Position numbers and translations under genes: made by a program. A model generated the notes under the pieces. The model was given only the letters and a program-made list of their open reading frames with translations. It ran no database searches and was not told the DNA's origin. 64,000 bases of DNA from Bicyclus anynana (Eukaryota; Arthropoda; Insecta; Lepidoptera; Nymphalidae), in NCBI RefSeq assembly GCF_947172395.1, contig NC_069093.1, forward strand, positions 4,189,561 to 4,253,560, read 5' to 3'. Below, in pieces: positions 10,411 to 21,852 of the stretch; position 1 is the stretch's first letter; each line of letters opens with the position of its first letter.

Positions 10411-10661
10411 TTTTTTAAATCTTTACAGGTTAGCCCTTGACTACAATGTCACCTGATGGTAAGTGATGATGCGATCTAGTATGGAAGTGGGCTATCTTGT
10501 TAGGAGTATGCTAAAAATCCACACCCCCATATCGTTTTTTACTGAAGCCGCCCACCAGCCAGATTTGGACTAATTAAGAAAACCTCAATCGGCCCTGTCA
10601 GGGATCGAACCTAGAACCACCATCTTGTAAATCCACCGCGCCACGAGGGCCGTCAAAATAG
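10411..10661 (-). mobile_element. SINE-A, older copy
   Basis: Same order of blocks as its neighbour at 10030-10345 but more diverged, with an internal deletion (atatcgttttttactgaagc joins two distant parts). Two same-strand copies within 400 bp are separate insertions, since their deletions differ. Confidence 0.75.

Positions 10662-10762
10662 AAAAAAGATCATTATAACGACCCATAGTGTGATATTGAC
10701 GAAAAACATACAAATAAATATAGAAGTTAAACTTACAGTAAAATAGTGAAGGTATACGTAAG

Positions 10763-11003
10763 AGTCGTCATAGCCTAATGGATATGACCTACGATTTATA
10801 GGGTGAAGCTTCAAATTCAACTTTTCAGTTATTTGCATTATAAGAAATTAAATATTTCAGTCAAACGGTAAAGGAAAAACATTGTGAGAAAAGGTTTCCT
10901 CACGATTCAACAAGAAGAATCTCGACACTTATTTTCTTATATTTCTTTACTTTCTGAGAGGAGACTCGTGCTCAACATTGAGCCGAATATTAGTGAAGGT
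11001 AAA
10763..11003 (+). mobile_element. SINE-B, degenerate
   Basis: Begins gtcgtcatagcctaatggat, then caacttttcagtt, taagaaattaaatat, acggtaaaggaaaaacatt, and ends gaggagactcgtgctcaac near gccgaatat. Box B is lost. Confidence 0.65.

Positions 11004-11222
11004 AACGCAGTAAATGAAGAAGGCAAACATACAGTAAATGCATGAAGGCACACACGAGGCACACGCAGTAAATAAATAACGAAAAGACACAGTAGCATAA
11101 TGAAATGAAAAAAATAAACACACTAAATATAGAAGATAAACACACTCTAACTATAGAAATAAACACACACTAAATATAGAAGATAAACACACTCTAAATA
11201 TAGAAGGTAAACACACACTATC
10999..11222. repeat. Minisatellites, AC/AT-rich
   Basis: Two related arrays. One at 11000-11080 is built on cgcagtaaatgaagaaggca variants. One at about 11113-11222 is built on a 21-24 bp unit ataaacacact.taaatatagaag in about five imperfect copies. 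Confidence 0.7.

Positions 11223-11524
11223 ATAATTTAGAAGGTATTTCGTTGCGGTCACTACTGATACTACAGTGAGCCTTACCGAGCTTGAGGTTAAACTGTTCCG
11301 TGAATTTACTTCCAAAGTTTAACGACGAAGTTAAATAACTGGTAATGGACGCACTTTGACAATAAAATTTTCACAGCTTCCAGCACTTAGCCGACAAGTT
11401 TGGAAAGCTGAGCATTGTGAAGTTTTGACATCAGGTAGAGCTACACTAATCAGCGTTGACAAACTAAGATTGTCACAATTAAAGACTTCTATAAACAATG
11501 TATTATTCGATACAATCAATCAAT

Positions 11525-11655
11525 CAATATCAACCCATATTCGGCTCACCGCTGCGATCGAGTCTTCCTCTTAGAATGAAAGGGGTTAGGCCAATAGTCC
11601 ACCACGCTGGGCCAATGTGGATTAGCAGACTTAACACACGCAGAGAATTCAAGCT
11525..11655 (-). mobile_element. SINE-B fragment, 3' half
   Basis: Reverse complement of the SINE-B 3' half: caacccatattcggctcacc, then agtccaccacgctgggcc and acacgcagagaattc. 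It is interrupted on its right by a CTT microsatellite. Confidence 0.7.

Positions 11656-11691
11656 TCTTCTTCTTCTTCTTCTTCTTCTTCTTCTTCTTCT
11653..11691. repeat. CTT microsatellite
   Basis: Twelve uninterrupted CTT units directly joined to a SINE-B fragment at its agaattc (agaattttcttaattct) region, from which the repeat probably grew. Confidence 0.9.

Positions 11692-11872
11692 AATTAGCAA
11701 ACCTGAGCTCAGTCGCCGCACTGGCATCGCGCCGTTGACAACGCCGTTGAAATAATATTTGTGTGTTAGTTGTAAACATTGAAGTGCTAGTTGTAAACAT
11801 TATAGTCTGTAACCTATCTACCTCTTTTTTCTTTTAATATCATTGCTTACATCAATTATAGTTAAAAAAAAA

Positions 11873-12048
11873 GTTGTTCAACTTTTTTATTTACGAAATA
11901 TCTTGATTCTGGTAGCTAACACAGTAACCAGGAAATAAAAATTTCAGAGCCTCGGAACGTTATAATGTACCTGTAAGTTGTGTAACTTTTAATTATCAAC
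12001 AGTAAAAAAAACAGCTGGTTAGTAACAACTTTTAATAAACTACCCTCC
11873..12048 (+). mobile_element. Fold-back MITE K, copy 1
   Basis: Contains gttcaacttttttatttacg, ttctggtagctaacacagta, accagg, aatttcagagcctcgg and cagctggttagtaac. The same blocks occur inverted at 39386-39619, where both arms are better preserved. No open frame. Confidence 0.6.

Positions 12049-12140
12049 TTCCAACTTGTATCAATAATGAGGTTATTAATTAACTTGATAGTAATCAGAT
12101 AAAAAATGTTCCACGGATCCCGTACTATTTATAATCTATA

Positions 12141-12330
12141 TCTATACTAATATATGAAGCTGAAGAGTTCGTTTGCTTGATTGATTGAACGCGCTAATCT
12201 CAGGAACTACTGGTCCGATTTGAAAAATTATTTCAGTGTTAGATAGCCCATTTATCGAGGAAGGCTATAGGCTATATATTATCCACCATTTAAAGGAACC
12301 ACGCGGGTAAAACCTCGCGGCCTCAGCTAG
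12141..12330 (+). mobile_element. Helitron H1, complete ends
   Basis: Starts TCTATACTAATATATGAAGC after A. It passes through gaacgcgctaatctcaggaa, actactggtccgatttgaaa and tagcccatttatcgaggaag, and ends gcggcctcagCTAG before T. 190 bp, non-coding. Confidence 0.75.

Positions 12331-12776
12331 TATTTTAATATTTAGATAAAATATTTTTGTATTTGCTATCTAATCAGTTTACGGATAAAGCAAGCTTGTC
12401 GCCATACATGTTCAGAATAAATTTCAAACAAGATATTTTGTGCATACATTGTCACAGCGCCAGCTCTGATGGGTATCTTCTGAAGAGGTGAGCAAACGTT
12501 TTTCGAAATTACACTTTTGAAAGGATAGCTTTTACGTACAGTGGAAAGAAAACCTAACCTTAATATATTTTTGAATGTTTTTACATCTCGTAACGGACAT
12601 TTTCCATGCATGAGTCTGACCATTTAAAAAATTACAAAATGCAATTACAATTATTAAAAATTTAGAAATTGACAATCTTGAATTTAGCTAGAATACCTTT
12701 TATGTCATAAATCATTTTTGTCAAAGAAATTAAACGTATCGCAGGTAAATGGCTAGCTGTTGTGTTTAGAATAACT

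Positions 12777-12838
12777 TCCTACAAAAGGCCATTGTCCAGT
12801 AGACTGCCTATTGCTCATATGATGATGACAATGATGAC
12777..12838 (+). mobile_element. RTE-type LINE tail, short
   Basis: Reads cctacaaaaggccattgtcc, agtagactg, then atgatgatgaca. It matches the last 60 bases of the LINE at 14415-14790. Confidence 0.55.

Positions 12839-12937
12839 CCACTAATACCTAGTACCACATTTTTAGTGATTTTTTAAATTAAATATATGTCGGCGCGAGT
12901 AAGTTATTTTATCAGTCGGCTCATGTCGTCATCTTTA

Positions 12938-13043
12938 AAGATAGTACGAAGCTAGAGTCTTTACAAATAGTCAACTGACGTGTCAAAAGTGTTTGTTAAC
13001 TGAGCCTACTTGAAATAAATGATTTTTGATTTGATTTGATTTG
12938..13043 (+). mobile_element. LINE F-type 3' tail with GATTT repeats
   Basis: Blocks caaatagtcaactgacgtgt, caaaagtgtttgttaactga, gcctacttgaaataaatga, then four GATTT-type units. 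Matches 38455-38525 and 55603-55661, so it marks one LINE family with severely 5'-truncated copies. Confidence 0.6.

Positions 13044-13149
13044 AAGCTACTCCTAGCTAGCTAGGAGTAGTGGGAGACCGAGTGCTGGCGACATAAGAGA
13101 ACGGTCGGGTGGTCTGGCTCATTTTTGTCGAGGCGTTCGATAATAATCC

Positions 13150-13257
13150 TGGGTTGTTATGGGATTGGTGGGGAGAGCGACTTGAGTGGAAAAGGGGAGT
13201 GTTTGTTAACAGTTAAAGACGCCCTTAACCCTACACACATCGTTCACAAGTGCGTGA
13150..13257 (-). repeat. Dispersed repeat N, copy 1
   Basis: On the minus strand: agtcacgcacttgtgaacga, tgtgtgtagggttaagggcg, ctgttaacaaacactcccc, ttttccactcaagtcgctct. The same blocks in the same order occur at 14995-15235 and 38006-38232. Confidence 0.65.

Positions 13258-13599
13258 CTGTAAAATTAACCATTTGTTAAAACGTAATAGAATTCCAATA
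13301 GCATCGTTATCCACATATACGAGTACTAGTACCTTACTAGGACCAGGTAAACGACAATATTTTTGCATAACTTTGCCAAGTAAATAGAGCGGCTTTCCAC
13401 TAAAAGTATGCTATGTGGCTAAGCTGCGAATATATTGCGACACTCCCTAAAGTAAAGGATCCCCTTGATTCGCATTGCATAGTTTAGACAAGCTTTAGTA
13501 AAAAAAACTTGTAAAAGTCAACTTTTAGCATACTAACTGTAGGGACCTATAGCTATGTGCTTGAGTAATTTATTTGTAGCTGTTACTCGCTACTTAAAT

Positions 13600-13672
13600 A
13601 TCATGTATCTCAAACGGTGAAGGAAAAACCTGCATACCTAAGAACGTTCTATGTGAATTTGCGTGTGTAACA
13600..13672 (+). mobile_element. SINE-B fragment
   Basis: Only the middle is left: catgtatctcaaacggtgaa, ggaaaaacctgcatacctaa, gcgtgtgtaac. Confidence 0.55.

Positions 13673-14414
13673 ATTTCCAACTCCAGTATCTTTGTTTTTA
13701 CATTACATTTTTCGCTAGTATTCATATAGGATACGACGAAGGTTCGCATTGAATGTTTAACATTGTGAACCTTTCTCCTTACAGTACAGTTATCCTTCTT
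13801 ACACCATTTACCGTTGATGAAAATTGACATATACTCGTAGTTTCAAGGCTTACTACTTAGTTTTAATCTTGACCATTGCATAGCTATCAGTAGCGAAGGC
13901 TAAAATGTTGTAATAGGTAACCCGATCATGTGTTTTTTAGTCAGACGCGCAGACGTTTATTGTAGAAATGATGTGGTAATATTATATACATATTTCGAGC
14001 GTAGAAAATAAACTATAATTATGATAACGTACGAGTATGTGTAAATTTTTAAAAGGTAAACCGCTAGGAATCGGTTTGATTATACGCCTCGCTGCTGATA
14101 GCTATGCCGCATAGTTTTGGTGGAACGGTATCCTTACGCTTTGCCGGCGGCGAAGTTTGAGATTGGTTACCTAGAATCTAAACGAACTACCGGAAATATG
14201 GGAAAAGTTTGACCGCCTCTAACAACCTTTTTTAACAATCGATCACCTGTATTTATACCTGCTATCTTGAAACCGTTTGTTTAGGTAGGTTCCATGATTT
14301 AAAAAACGCCGGGGTTTTTCAGGAAGGTGAATTCGCACCTACATCGTCACTATTAGTCCATTTAAATGGCCTACTTCAGGGCCAGCAGAAACTATGGGCC
14401 TCTTAAGAAGTCTC
13673..14414. other. Unassigned AT-rich interval
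   Basis: No repeat family or plausible protein seen. A 78-codon minus frame (13594-13830) overlaps the SINE-B fragment and has no familiar motif. Confidence 0.35.

Positions 14415-14790
14415 AGAGTCACATAGCGGGCGATGGAATGAGCGATGCTCGGAGTATCTCTGCGTGATAGGATCAGGAATGAGGAGATCCGCAGAAGAAC
14501 CAAAGTCACCGACATAGCTCAACGAGTCGCGAAGCTGAAGTGGCAATGGGCAGAACACATAGTTCGAAGAGCCGATGGACGTTGGGTTTGCAAGGTGCTG
14601 GTATGGTGACCAGCGGCGCTGTGTTGGTCTACCCCCCACCAGGTGGGCTGACGACATCATGTGAGTCGCGGGGATTCGCTGGATATAGGCGGCTCAGTAT
14701 CGTGATGTTTGGAAGTCCCTACAAAAGGCCTATGTCCTGCAGTGGACGTGTATCGGCTGATATGATGATGATGATGGTGAATATACCCTA
14415..14790 (+). pseudogene. RTE-type LINE ORF2 C-terminus
   Basis: Translating from 14415 gives the end of an endonuclease-reverse transcriptase polyprotein: MLGVSLRDRIRNEEIRRRTK, then DIAQRVAKLKWQWAEHIVRR and ADGRW. 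After a frameshift near 14625 come TRWADDIM, VAGIRW and AAQYRDVWKSLQKAYVLQWT, ending with a stop at 14758-14760 and an ATG-repeat tail. In-frame stops lie at 14424 and 14439, with others after the shift. Blocks of this kind (LG.SLRDR.RNE, W.GH..RR.D.RW) are known for insect RTE-like LINEs. This is a dead, 5'-truncated copy; shorter relatives lie at 12777-12838 and 37298-37525. Confidence 0.85.

Positions 14791-14994
14791 CGACACTGAA
14801 ATATAAACAAATAAGTACCTAGTACATTTCCAAAATCGGTTCGCTGAGGGCAAGCGCTGATATAAAAAAATATATCTACTTAAATCGTTAAGTTGTTGGA
14901 AAATCAATTGCTTAAGTGTGAGATAATAAGATTTCAACTTACTATCGAAAGACTTTTTAGTGGACTCAAAGGTGATTGCAAATATAAGAAAATA

Positions 14995-15235
14995 ATGTAG
15001 AACAAAGGTTATGATTCACAACACTTGTCAGGATAACTTAATTAACAATTCAAACTGTAACCAAAATATGACCCTAGAATGGCAGAGAATGACCTTGAGT
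15101 GAAGTTACGTACTTGAGAACGATGTGTGTAGGGTTAAAGGCGCCTTTTACTGATATCAAACACTCCTCTTTTCCACTCAAGTCACTCTCCCCGCCTATTC
15201 CAAGTAACCCATAAAGAATTACATAACAATAGATG
14995..15235 (+). repeat. Dispersed repeat N, copy 2
   Basis: Starts near gtagaacaaaggttatgatt, then cacaacacttgtcagga, ccctagaatggcagagaatg, gtgtgtagggttaaaggcg, ttttccactcaagtcactct, and ends ccataaagaattacataaca. Copy 3 (38006-38232) covers the same span. Open frames across it are not conserved between copies. Confidence 0.7.

Positions 15236-15629
15236 TGGACGGTTCGAACGCCACGAGCATACTGAAGCCAACACCCAACACGAGATCGTGCGACGTCATA
15301 TCCGTCACAGACTACTATTTCCAACACTAAACGGCGATAACAGACTTTTAACATGTATTTATAAATAAAGCAAGTTTGCCGGAATATTAAACCTTAATTT
15401 TTAAATACGGGGAAAATTATTTACAAATTTCATAAGCAATTTAAATTATCGTCATAGTTTCGAAGTACTTATTAGGTTGCATCAATATGAAACTCGTAAA
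15501 TAAGTTAAATTTATTATGTAGGTTCCTACTTTTAAATAGTATAAGAGCCAGTCTTTGATTGTCAAGATTAAAATACTTTGGTAGGTAGGTAGTATTGTAT
15601 TTTTCCAATTTATAAGAACATTTTCCCTA

Positions 15630-15810
15630 TCTTATAAATATCTTAAGAGGTAAAGTTTGTGGTATTGTAGGGGGGCAGGTATGTTTAATCTACAGAACTG
15701 ATTTTAAAAAGTCTTTTATCATTATAAAGCCACGTTATTTGTGAGTGTCATAGGCTATAATTTACCCCCGTACTCTCACGGGAACGGGAACTACGCGGGG
15801 CCTCGGCTAG
15630..15810 (+). mobile_element. Helitron H3
   Basis: TCTTATAAATATCTTAAGAGG-type start after A, gtaaagtttgtggtattgta, ccacgttatttgtgagtgtc, ataggctataatttaccccc, and end gcggggcctcggCTAG before T. Confidence 0.65.

Positions 15811-16185
15811 TTAAAAATAAAAATGCAAACAGCAGAGTTGTTCGAAATGAAAAATGAATTCAGTTATTCACAAAATAAATAAACGCGCCCGAAAATTATC
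15901 TTAAATAATGAAATTTTACTCGAATAAAACAAAACAATGGCTGGTTAATTGGCAGAATGCAATAATACGGTGTTCCGTCATGGTAGCGAAAACAATAGCT
16001 TTTGGAGGGCGATCGGCCTTATCAACCATCCTCCCCTTTCGGACGATCCTGTTTTAACCCTACAATAAGGCTTCTATACGATTCTTGTCTTGGTCGCTTA
16101 CTATGGGCCTCAAATTAAGACTTTGAAAGAAAGAAAGAAAAATTTATTCATGATACACATCACACAGAATCGAACGCTCGAATCG
15811..16185. other. Unassigned interval
   Basis: Nothing recognised. A short GAAA-rich run lies at about 16125-16142. Confidence 0.3.

Positions 16186-16310
16186 ATGAATAGATTGAAG
16201 GCGGTGCTAAACCGGTGTTTTGTTAATTTAAGCCATTTCATGAAAGTACTACATGAAAGAACATTGTCTGACACAACATAATATGATACATAGAACTTAG
16301 TATGATAAAT
16186..16310 (+). repeat. Dispersed repeat H, copy 1
   Basis: Blocks gattgaaggcggtgctaaac, cggtgttttgttaatt, tttcatgaaagtactacatg and cataatatgatacatagaac recur inverted within 57125-57345 and partly at 52597-52702. 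Confidence 0.6.

Positions 16311-16317
16311 AAATAAA

Positions 16318-16575
16318 ATAAATAAATATACTTAAACAATACATATCACTATCTAGCCCCAAAGTAAGCATACAGAGTAGCTTGTGTTATGGGTGCTAAG
16401 ATAGTTGATATTATAATATTAATATACAATTATATACTACATATAAATACTTATATAATGTATAAATACACACAGACACTGGAAAACACCCATGCTCATC
16501 ACAGAAATATTTTCCAGTTGTGGAAATCGAACCCACGGCCGTGGATGCAGAAAGCAGGGTCACTGCGCCACTTTC
16318..16575 (-). mobile_element. SINE-G, copy 1
   Basis: Minus-strand tRNA-like promoter: box B reads gggttcgatttcc, the upstream box A region is damaged (tggcgcagtgacc). The body includes ggaaaatatttctgtgatga, gcatgggtgttttccagtgt and ctgtatgcttactttggggc. Copy 2 at 40124-40387 keeps the full head. Confidence 0.75.

Positions 16576-17404
16576 TAGTTTAGTCGGTATGTTTTATGTT
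16601 TTTGAAGTCGGTTGAAATATTTTTATTATTTTTTTTTTTATTTTCGAAGCGATTGTAAAACGATAATCAATACGAAGGTACGCATTGATAAAAACTACTA
16701 TCTATTTTATATTGTCTTATCCATGAAGATTCTATAGATTTCCTTAAACCATTTTACTTGAACGTTATTGTTTCGATTCTGATAAACGACTCTTGTATTG
16801 CGAGCGGATAAATCTCATACAAAGGGTACTTGGTCGGTGAAGTGGTTTCGAACTCATTCAAGTATTCTTTTCTATTATATACCACCCATTAAAGCCTTAA
16901 ATGAGAGTTTAGAGAAACTAGTTAGTGCCGTTGGGCGAATACTGTAGCACTAAACAATGATTTTTTTTATTATATAGGCGAGCGCTTGGCCACAGTAAAG
17001 ATATTACAAGCAGTATAATAACTCGGCCGTATTTTTGAAATAAATACCTACAGCCGCGCGGTACGTAAACATGTCATAGGGCTGCCCGCATGCAGCAATT
17101 TAATTACATTTGCTAACTTTGTGTTTCCACTTAGTTTTGTGATTGTAAATAAACTTTTTTTATATAAACAAATAAAATACTTTGTAAATTGTAGTAAAAT
17201 GGGAAGTGATAAATAAAAATGCGTGTTTTTTGATTGGTTGATTTAATTAAGGCTGATACTACGTCAATGATCTTGAAGGATTGGTCGTATTCTTAAACAT
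17301 ATTTATTTCGGTGATGCCATCTAGGTATTACCTCCACACTACGTGAACAAATAAAAAAAAAGATAAATACCTTCATGAAATTGTAGTGATTTAAAATAGA
17401 TAAT
16576..17404. other. Mostly unassigned
   Basis: Begins with tttagtcggtatgttttatg...gaagtcggttgaaat (16578-16618), the end block shared with repeats H and I; the remainder is AT-rich with no recognisable element. Confidence 0.35.

Positions 17405-17616
17405 GAAACAATGAACAAACGCACTAATTGTCCCTACGATACGATAGTTCCCCTAGATTTCTCTAGGATGCCATTATCAGATCCTGACATGAAAAAAATG
17501 GGACTAACCTGAAAGAATATTCATCCAAACAAAAAAGAAACGGTTTACAAATGACGGAAATATCGCTGTAAATACGATACGATTCTTTTTGGAAGTCGGT
17601 TAAAATTCTTGTCACC
17405..17616 (+). mobile_element. MITE I, partial copy
   Basis: Shares ctaggatgccattatcagat, tcctgacatg, tgggactaacctgaaagaat and the end ctttttggaagtcggtt with the complete copy at 38930-39309. 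The left terminal repeat is missing. Confidence 0.6.

Positions 17617-17747
17617 AATGCCAAGCTGAGCAAAAGTTTTATGAGCTTGCACATTAAAGTGCATAAAATCCGCCATTTTGATTTTTTAAGAACTAAGTTA
17701 CCCAGTGACACTCGGCCTATCTAGACGAGTCTAATGACATATCATTT

Positions 17748-17880
17748 ATCAGTATGTGTGCTTGGCAAATTTGTTCGTAACACTCCCGAAGGTCGGCGTG
17801 GTCCGGGAGGGGGGTAACGATGCCCAGCGCGTACGACTTCACACCCGCGCAGTCCTTTCCTCCCGTCGCCCGCATACAAC
17748..17880 (+). repeat. GC-rich repeat M, copy 1
   Basis: Blocks tgttcgtaacactcccga, ggtcggcgtggtccgggagg, acgacttcacacccgcgcag and cccgtcgcccgcat are shared with 25604-25760. CpG content is much higher than in the flanks. Confidence 0.65.

Positions 17881-18420
17881 AACAAGTCATAACATTCAAA
17901 CACATACTCCTCCTTTGGGCTTCGCCGCAGTCGGGTAACAAAACACAAATGATCCGAGCACAGTCACACAATACATTGTACAAGCAGTCGAGGTTTTAAT
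18001 ACAAGCTCATATTTCAATCGTGTCAATCACTTTCCTTTACTCTATTCACTTTATTTACTAATCCAGATACCTACCTTTATTCTGGAGATAAAAGGAAATA
18101 CCTTATCCATTAAAAAATACAAGATTATGTACCTACCTACTAATAAGTAAATTTATTTTAAAGTTAACCTTTCAGAGTTTCCAGGTAACTTAAAAAAAGT
18201 TATCTCTGGATGGGATAATTTTGAATTCATGCATCCAAAAACGGCACAGTATTTCCTACTGGTCATAATTAAAAAAATCTAATACTATTAATACACTTTA
18301 CTCTGTTAATACACCGTGCGTTCGTTCGTCACCGCGGCACAGTCGCGACTGTCTTCACCCTACGATCACCCCATGTTCAAGGAGCGTAGGTATAGCTCGC
18401 GTTTCGACCTCTAGTATGAA
17881..18420. other. Unassigned interval
   Basis: No supported element. Overlapping 60-88 codon frames spanning 17717-17983 come from the GC-rich repeat M. Confidence 0.3.

Positions 18421-18702
18421 GTCCAACTACTGGTTGTAATATCTTTTCTGTGGCTTGGCTGTAATCGTGCTTGACAGTAAGCAAGGATGCAGCCTATGGT
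18501 GGAACGCGCTTGCCTAGAAGATGCCTATTCAATCTTGACTTGAATATACCCATGTTGTAGGTGGTAGGGCATTCCATAATTTCCCAGTGCTCTGCTTCTC
18601 TGCGATGCTTGGCAGTTATATGGTAAAAAGATGAAGAAGGAACTAGATCGAAAAGATCCTGGGCGGACACTCCGAAATAAATACTATAGAAAACCGACAC
18701 TA
18421..18702 (-). pseudogene. LINE E-type C-terminus and 3' end
   Basis: A 68-codon minus frame encodes AEHWEIMECPTTYNMGIFKS and RLNRHLLGKRVPP, followed by a 3' untranslated stretch (gctgcatccttgcttactgt, caagcacgattacagcc). The plus-strand copy at 37562-37690 has TYNMSILKSRVNWHLLGKRI and the same untranslated blocks, so this is a repeated non-LTR element end and not a host gene. The catalytic RT part is absent in both. Confidence 0.6.

Positions 18703-18812
18703 CTTACTAAGTACTTAGTAGCAGTACCTCACGATCTTTTAAGATACACTACTTACTGATAGGTAGTAGTATTTTACTTAGTAGTAGCAGTATCTTACGA
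18801 TCTTCTAAGATC
18703..18812. repeat. Short imperfect duplication
   Basis: Two copies of agcagtacctcacgatcttt and agcagtatcttacgatcttc, each followed by taagat, surrounded by tagtag/ctactt words. Confidence 0.6.

Positions 18813-18835
18813 CTATCATCATTATCAACCTCCGT

Positions 18836-19086
18836 ACGGCCTACGTGGCGCAGTAGTATGCGCGATGGATTTACAAGACGGTGGTCCTGGGTTCAGGCCA
18901 AGTTACCACCCTACTGGCAAAGACGTACCGCCAGGCGATTTAACGTTCCGGTACGATGTCGTGTAGAAACCGAAAGGGGTGTTTCATCCTCCTCACTAGT
19001 TAGCCCGCTTCCATCTTAGATTGTATCATCACTTACCATCAGGTAAGATTGTAGTTAAGGGCTAACCTGTAAAGAATAAAACAACA
18836..19086 (+). mobile_element. SINE-A, box B deleted
   Basis: Head cggcctacgtggcgcagtag and gtcctgggttcagg, then a deletion removing box B and about 60 bases of body. 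The rest of the body and the gtaaagaataaaac tail follow. Confidence 0.8.

Positions 19087-19097
19087 AGATAATAAAA

Positions 19098-19210
19098 CCT
19101 ATTTTATCGGCCCACTACAGGGTCAGGCTTTCCTGGTTAGAGGATAGAGGATAGATATGAAGCTTAGCAGCACCACGTTGCACCAGTGCGGGTTGGCGGA
19201 TTTAGGGTGA
19098..19210 (+). repeat. Repeat T, copy 1
   Basis: Blocks cggcccactacagggtcagg, aagcttagcagcaccacg and gtgcgggttggcggattta partly match 60892-60972 (ggcccacttcag, cattacgctg, atgcgggcttgcgg). Unclassified, old. Confidence 0.35.

Positions 19211-19249
19211 TGAATAGATTCGCTATCACCCAGATGTCCTAGATTCTTT

Positions 19250-19411
19250 AACAAACGACCGCCAAGCAACTTATCGCCCCGCTACAATGTCGTGGTGCAA
19301 CCGAAAGGGGTGTAGATTTTCCTACTCCTAGCAAGTTAGCCCGCATCAGATTGCATCAGGTGAGATTGTAGTCAAGGTGTTGTCTAACTTGTAAAAGAAT
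19401 AATAAAAAAAC
19250..19411 (+). mobile_element. SINE-A, 3' half
   Basis: Starts inside the body (gaccgccaagcaacttatcg) and runs to the tail, with a 25-base deletion around the acttaccatc block. Confidence 0.65.

Positions 19412-20231
19412 ACCCTTTATCAGAGGTTTAATTGTAATGACCGAGATCCGACTTGACATGCTCTACGAGGCATGAGGAAGCTTGCTCATTTCAAGTGGAT
19501 TACTTTTTTAGTGTAACAAAAGTACAAATCGTATCGTGTCGGTGTAAATAAGATTCTTGTAAATAGCAGAATACATTCCTTTCATATTTTCGTAGTGTCG
19601 TAACGATTTATCGTAGCGTATAAAGCGGCGTTCGGCTTTTGTTGGAAATTATAATAAAAAGTGTCAGGTAATAGAATTAATAAACGTCAGTCCGCCAGCG
19701 TTAACGCGACACCGTCAAATTTCGCGGAAATCAAATTGCTCTCCGGGCAAATAAATATACTCAATAACGGAATAAATGGCCGAATTCATAAATTACTTAT
19801 TTTACATAATCAATTGATTTGAGCGGTATCACAAAAATTTCGAGTATTAATTTAATTTATATGAAATCTTGTGTATAAATCTTATATCGATACCAAGGTA
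19901 CAAGGTACCAAGGTACTTGGTGTCAAGAGTGGTGTGGATTTGATCTGACCAACGCATCGGGCTACGTCTCCGAGGGTCTCTTTCCTTCCACTTTGCCAGT
20001 GATCTAGTTTCTCTAAGTTATCTCCTCAATCTCCATACCCACACTGAGCAATTTATGATCAATAATTCTACCACAAAACATTCTTATAATAATCACTAAC
20101 GAGACTAGCGTAACGGCGTTCACGCTGCCTCACAAAGAACTGAACTCAAATCATCAAATACCCCTTTATTTATACTATCAATTTCGTAACAACTTTATAC
20201 GAATACCTCCTTTTTACAATAATATAAATAA
19412..20231. other. Unassigned interval
   Basis: Nothing coding. A small tandem of caaggtac units lies at 19895-19922. Confidence 0.35.

Positions 20232-20421
20232 CTAGCTGACACCGCACGGTTTCACCCGCGTGGTTCCCGTTCCCGTAAGAGTATGGAGACAATGTATAGC
20301 CCATAGCCTTCCTCGATAAATGGGCTATCTAACACTGAATTATTTTTTCAAATCGGACCAGTAGTTCCTGAGATATGAGCTATGAGCTATGAGAGATATG
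20401 AGCTTTATATATTAATATAGA
20232..20421 (-). mobile_element. Helitron H1 with rearranged 5' part
   Basis: CTAG end at 20232 after A and TC end at 20420-20421. The usual aaacaaacaaacaaactctt segment is replaced by three short repeats of gatatgagctatgagctat type, a local duplication in this copy. Confidence 0.75.

Positions 20422-21086
20422 TGTAGATGAATGTAAATACCATCCGTAGGTAATCGAGGCGCACTCGAGGAACTCGTAACATTATATGCGAGTAACATAG
20501 GCTATATTTTATCCCAGTAGAGTATAACTGGGATAACATATAAAACGGAAAAGAGAAGCACGTGAAGCTGCAGGGCGTAAACCGTTAGTACAAAATAATT
20601 CCTCAGAAAATGCCGACTTGATTTTATCTGAAATTCATTTCAATCGAGTGTACCTACAGGAGTTCTCATCCTCGGATAAAGCGTGAGTGGCGTGAATTTA
20701 TTGGGAACGGCAAACATGCTTCAATTGTAAAGGAAAATTGTTACGAGTGTGTAATATATGGTTTCCTACCGAGGGATGTTTATTTACCTGTTGGCAAAAG
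20801 ACTTTCCTAATATACTTTACCTATACACGATGTAATTTCCATCTTCTTACTTCTAAAATATTATATTCGACTTCCAAAAAGGAGAAGAACTTCCGTCTGT
20901 AGGTACCTATATAAATGTCAATCCTCAAAGAAAAATAATAATTAACGATTTCGGTGAATTTAGATAGATGAGCAAATTAGATGAATTAAAAATGTCATAA
21001 AATGTTGTTGCAAGCTTTTTTGATAAAGTAATGATTTAATTTAAAAAAAAAATACTTAGTTCATTACTCATAGTAGAATTATCAAG
20422..21086. other. Mostly unassigned
   Basis: Contains a Helitron-like scrap (taacataggctatattttat, 20486-20512) and a MITE I-like end (cgacttccaaaaaggagaag, 20869-20888). No gene. Confidence 0.35.

Positions 21087-21307
21087 ATTTTTTTTTATTC
21101 TTTACAAGTTAGCCCTTGACTACAATCTCACCTGATGGTAAGTGATGATGCAAGCTAAAATGGAAGCGGGCTAACTTGTTAGGAGGAGGACGAAAATCCA
21201 CACCCCTTTCGGTTTCTACACGACATCGTACAGGAACGCTAAATCGCTTGGCGATACGTCTTTGTCGGTAGAGTGGTAACTAGCCACGGCCAAAGCCTCC
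21301 CACCAGC
21087..21307 (-). mobile_element. SINE-A, head lost
   Basis: Tail and body in reverse, close to consensus, ending at cccaccagc where the head should start. Confidence 0.8.

Positions 21308-21598
21308 AAATTTTTTTTAGATGATGTAAGTAAATTGGCGGATGGTTAGGGTAAGCCAGGGCTGGAGGTGGGCCTTACCTTTTAAAATAAAACACTTTTC
21401 ATCCAATAAACACATGGGTGAAGATCGTTTCTAATACGTATCTTATACTATACCTAAATATAGCTAAGAATGAATTCATCCCACGGCTACTTACTACAGT
21501 TTTAGGGTCAGTGATTGATTGCGTGCCTTTGATTAATCTTACTGCCCTACTTCAATATACGAATAACTTCTATAAAGCACACCTATAGGTATATTGAG

Positions 21599-21852
21599 AC
21601 GCGATAGCCCAGTGGATATGATCTCTGTCTTCGATTCGGAGGGCGTAGGTTCAAATCCGGTCCAGGACATGCACTTCAAACTTTTCAGTTGTGTGAATTT
21701 TAAGAAATTAAATAATGTCTCAAACGGCGAAGGAAAATATCGTGAGGAAACCTGAGAATTTTGTGTGTTTGGTGGACTATTGCCCTAATCCCTCTCATTC
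21801 TAAGAGGAGACTCGTGCTCAGCAGTGAGCCGAATATGGGTTGATAACGAACG
21599..21852 (+). mobile_element. SINE-B, nearly complete
   Basis: Head gcgatagcccagtggatatg, box B-like ggttcaaatccgg, body, and end gagccgaatatgggttgata. About 40 bases around ttctctgcgtgtgtgaag are deleted. Confidence 0.8.

Noticed and set aside
11113..11222. Possible CRISPR-like array
   Set aside because: Units are contiguous and imperfect without unique spacers, and the genome is eukaryotic.
11530..11727. Arginine-run frame and its leucine-run partner
   Set aside because: Products of the CTT microsatellite.
15028..15354. 108-codon minus frame
   Set aside because: Covers repeat N; the frame is not kept in the other two copies.
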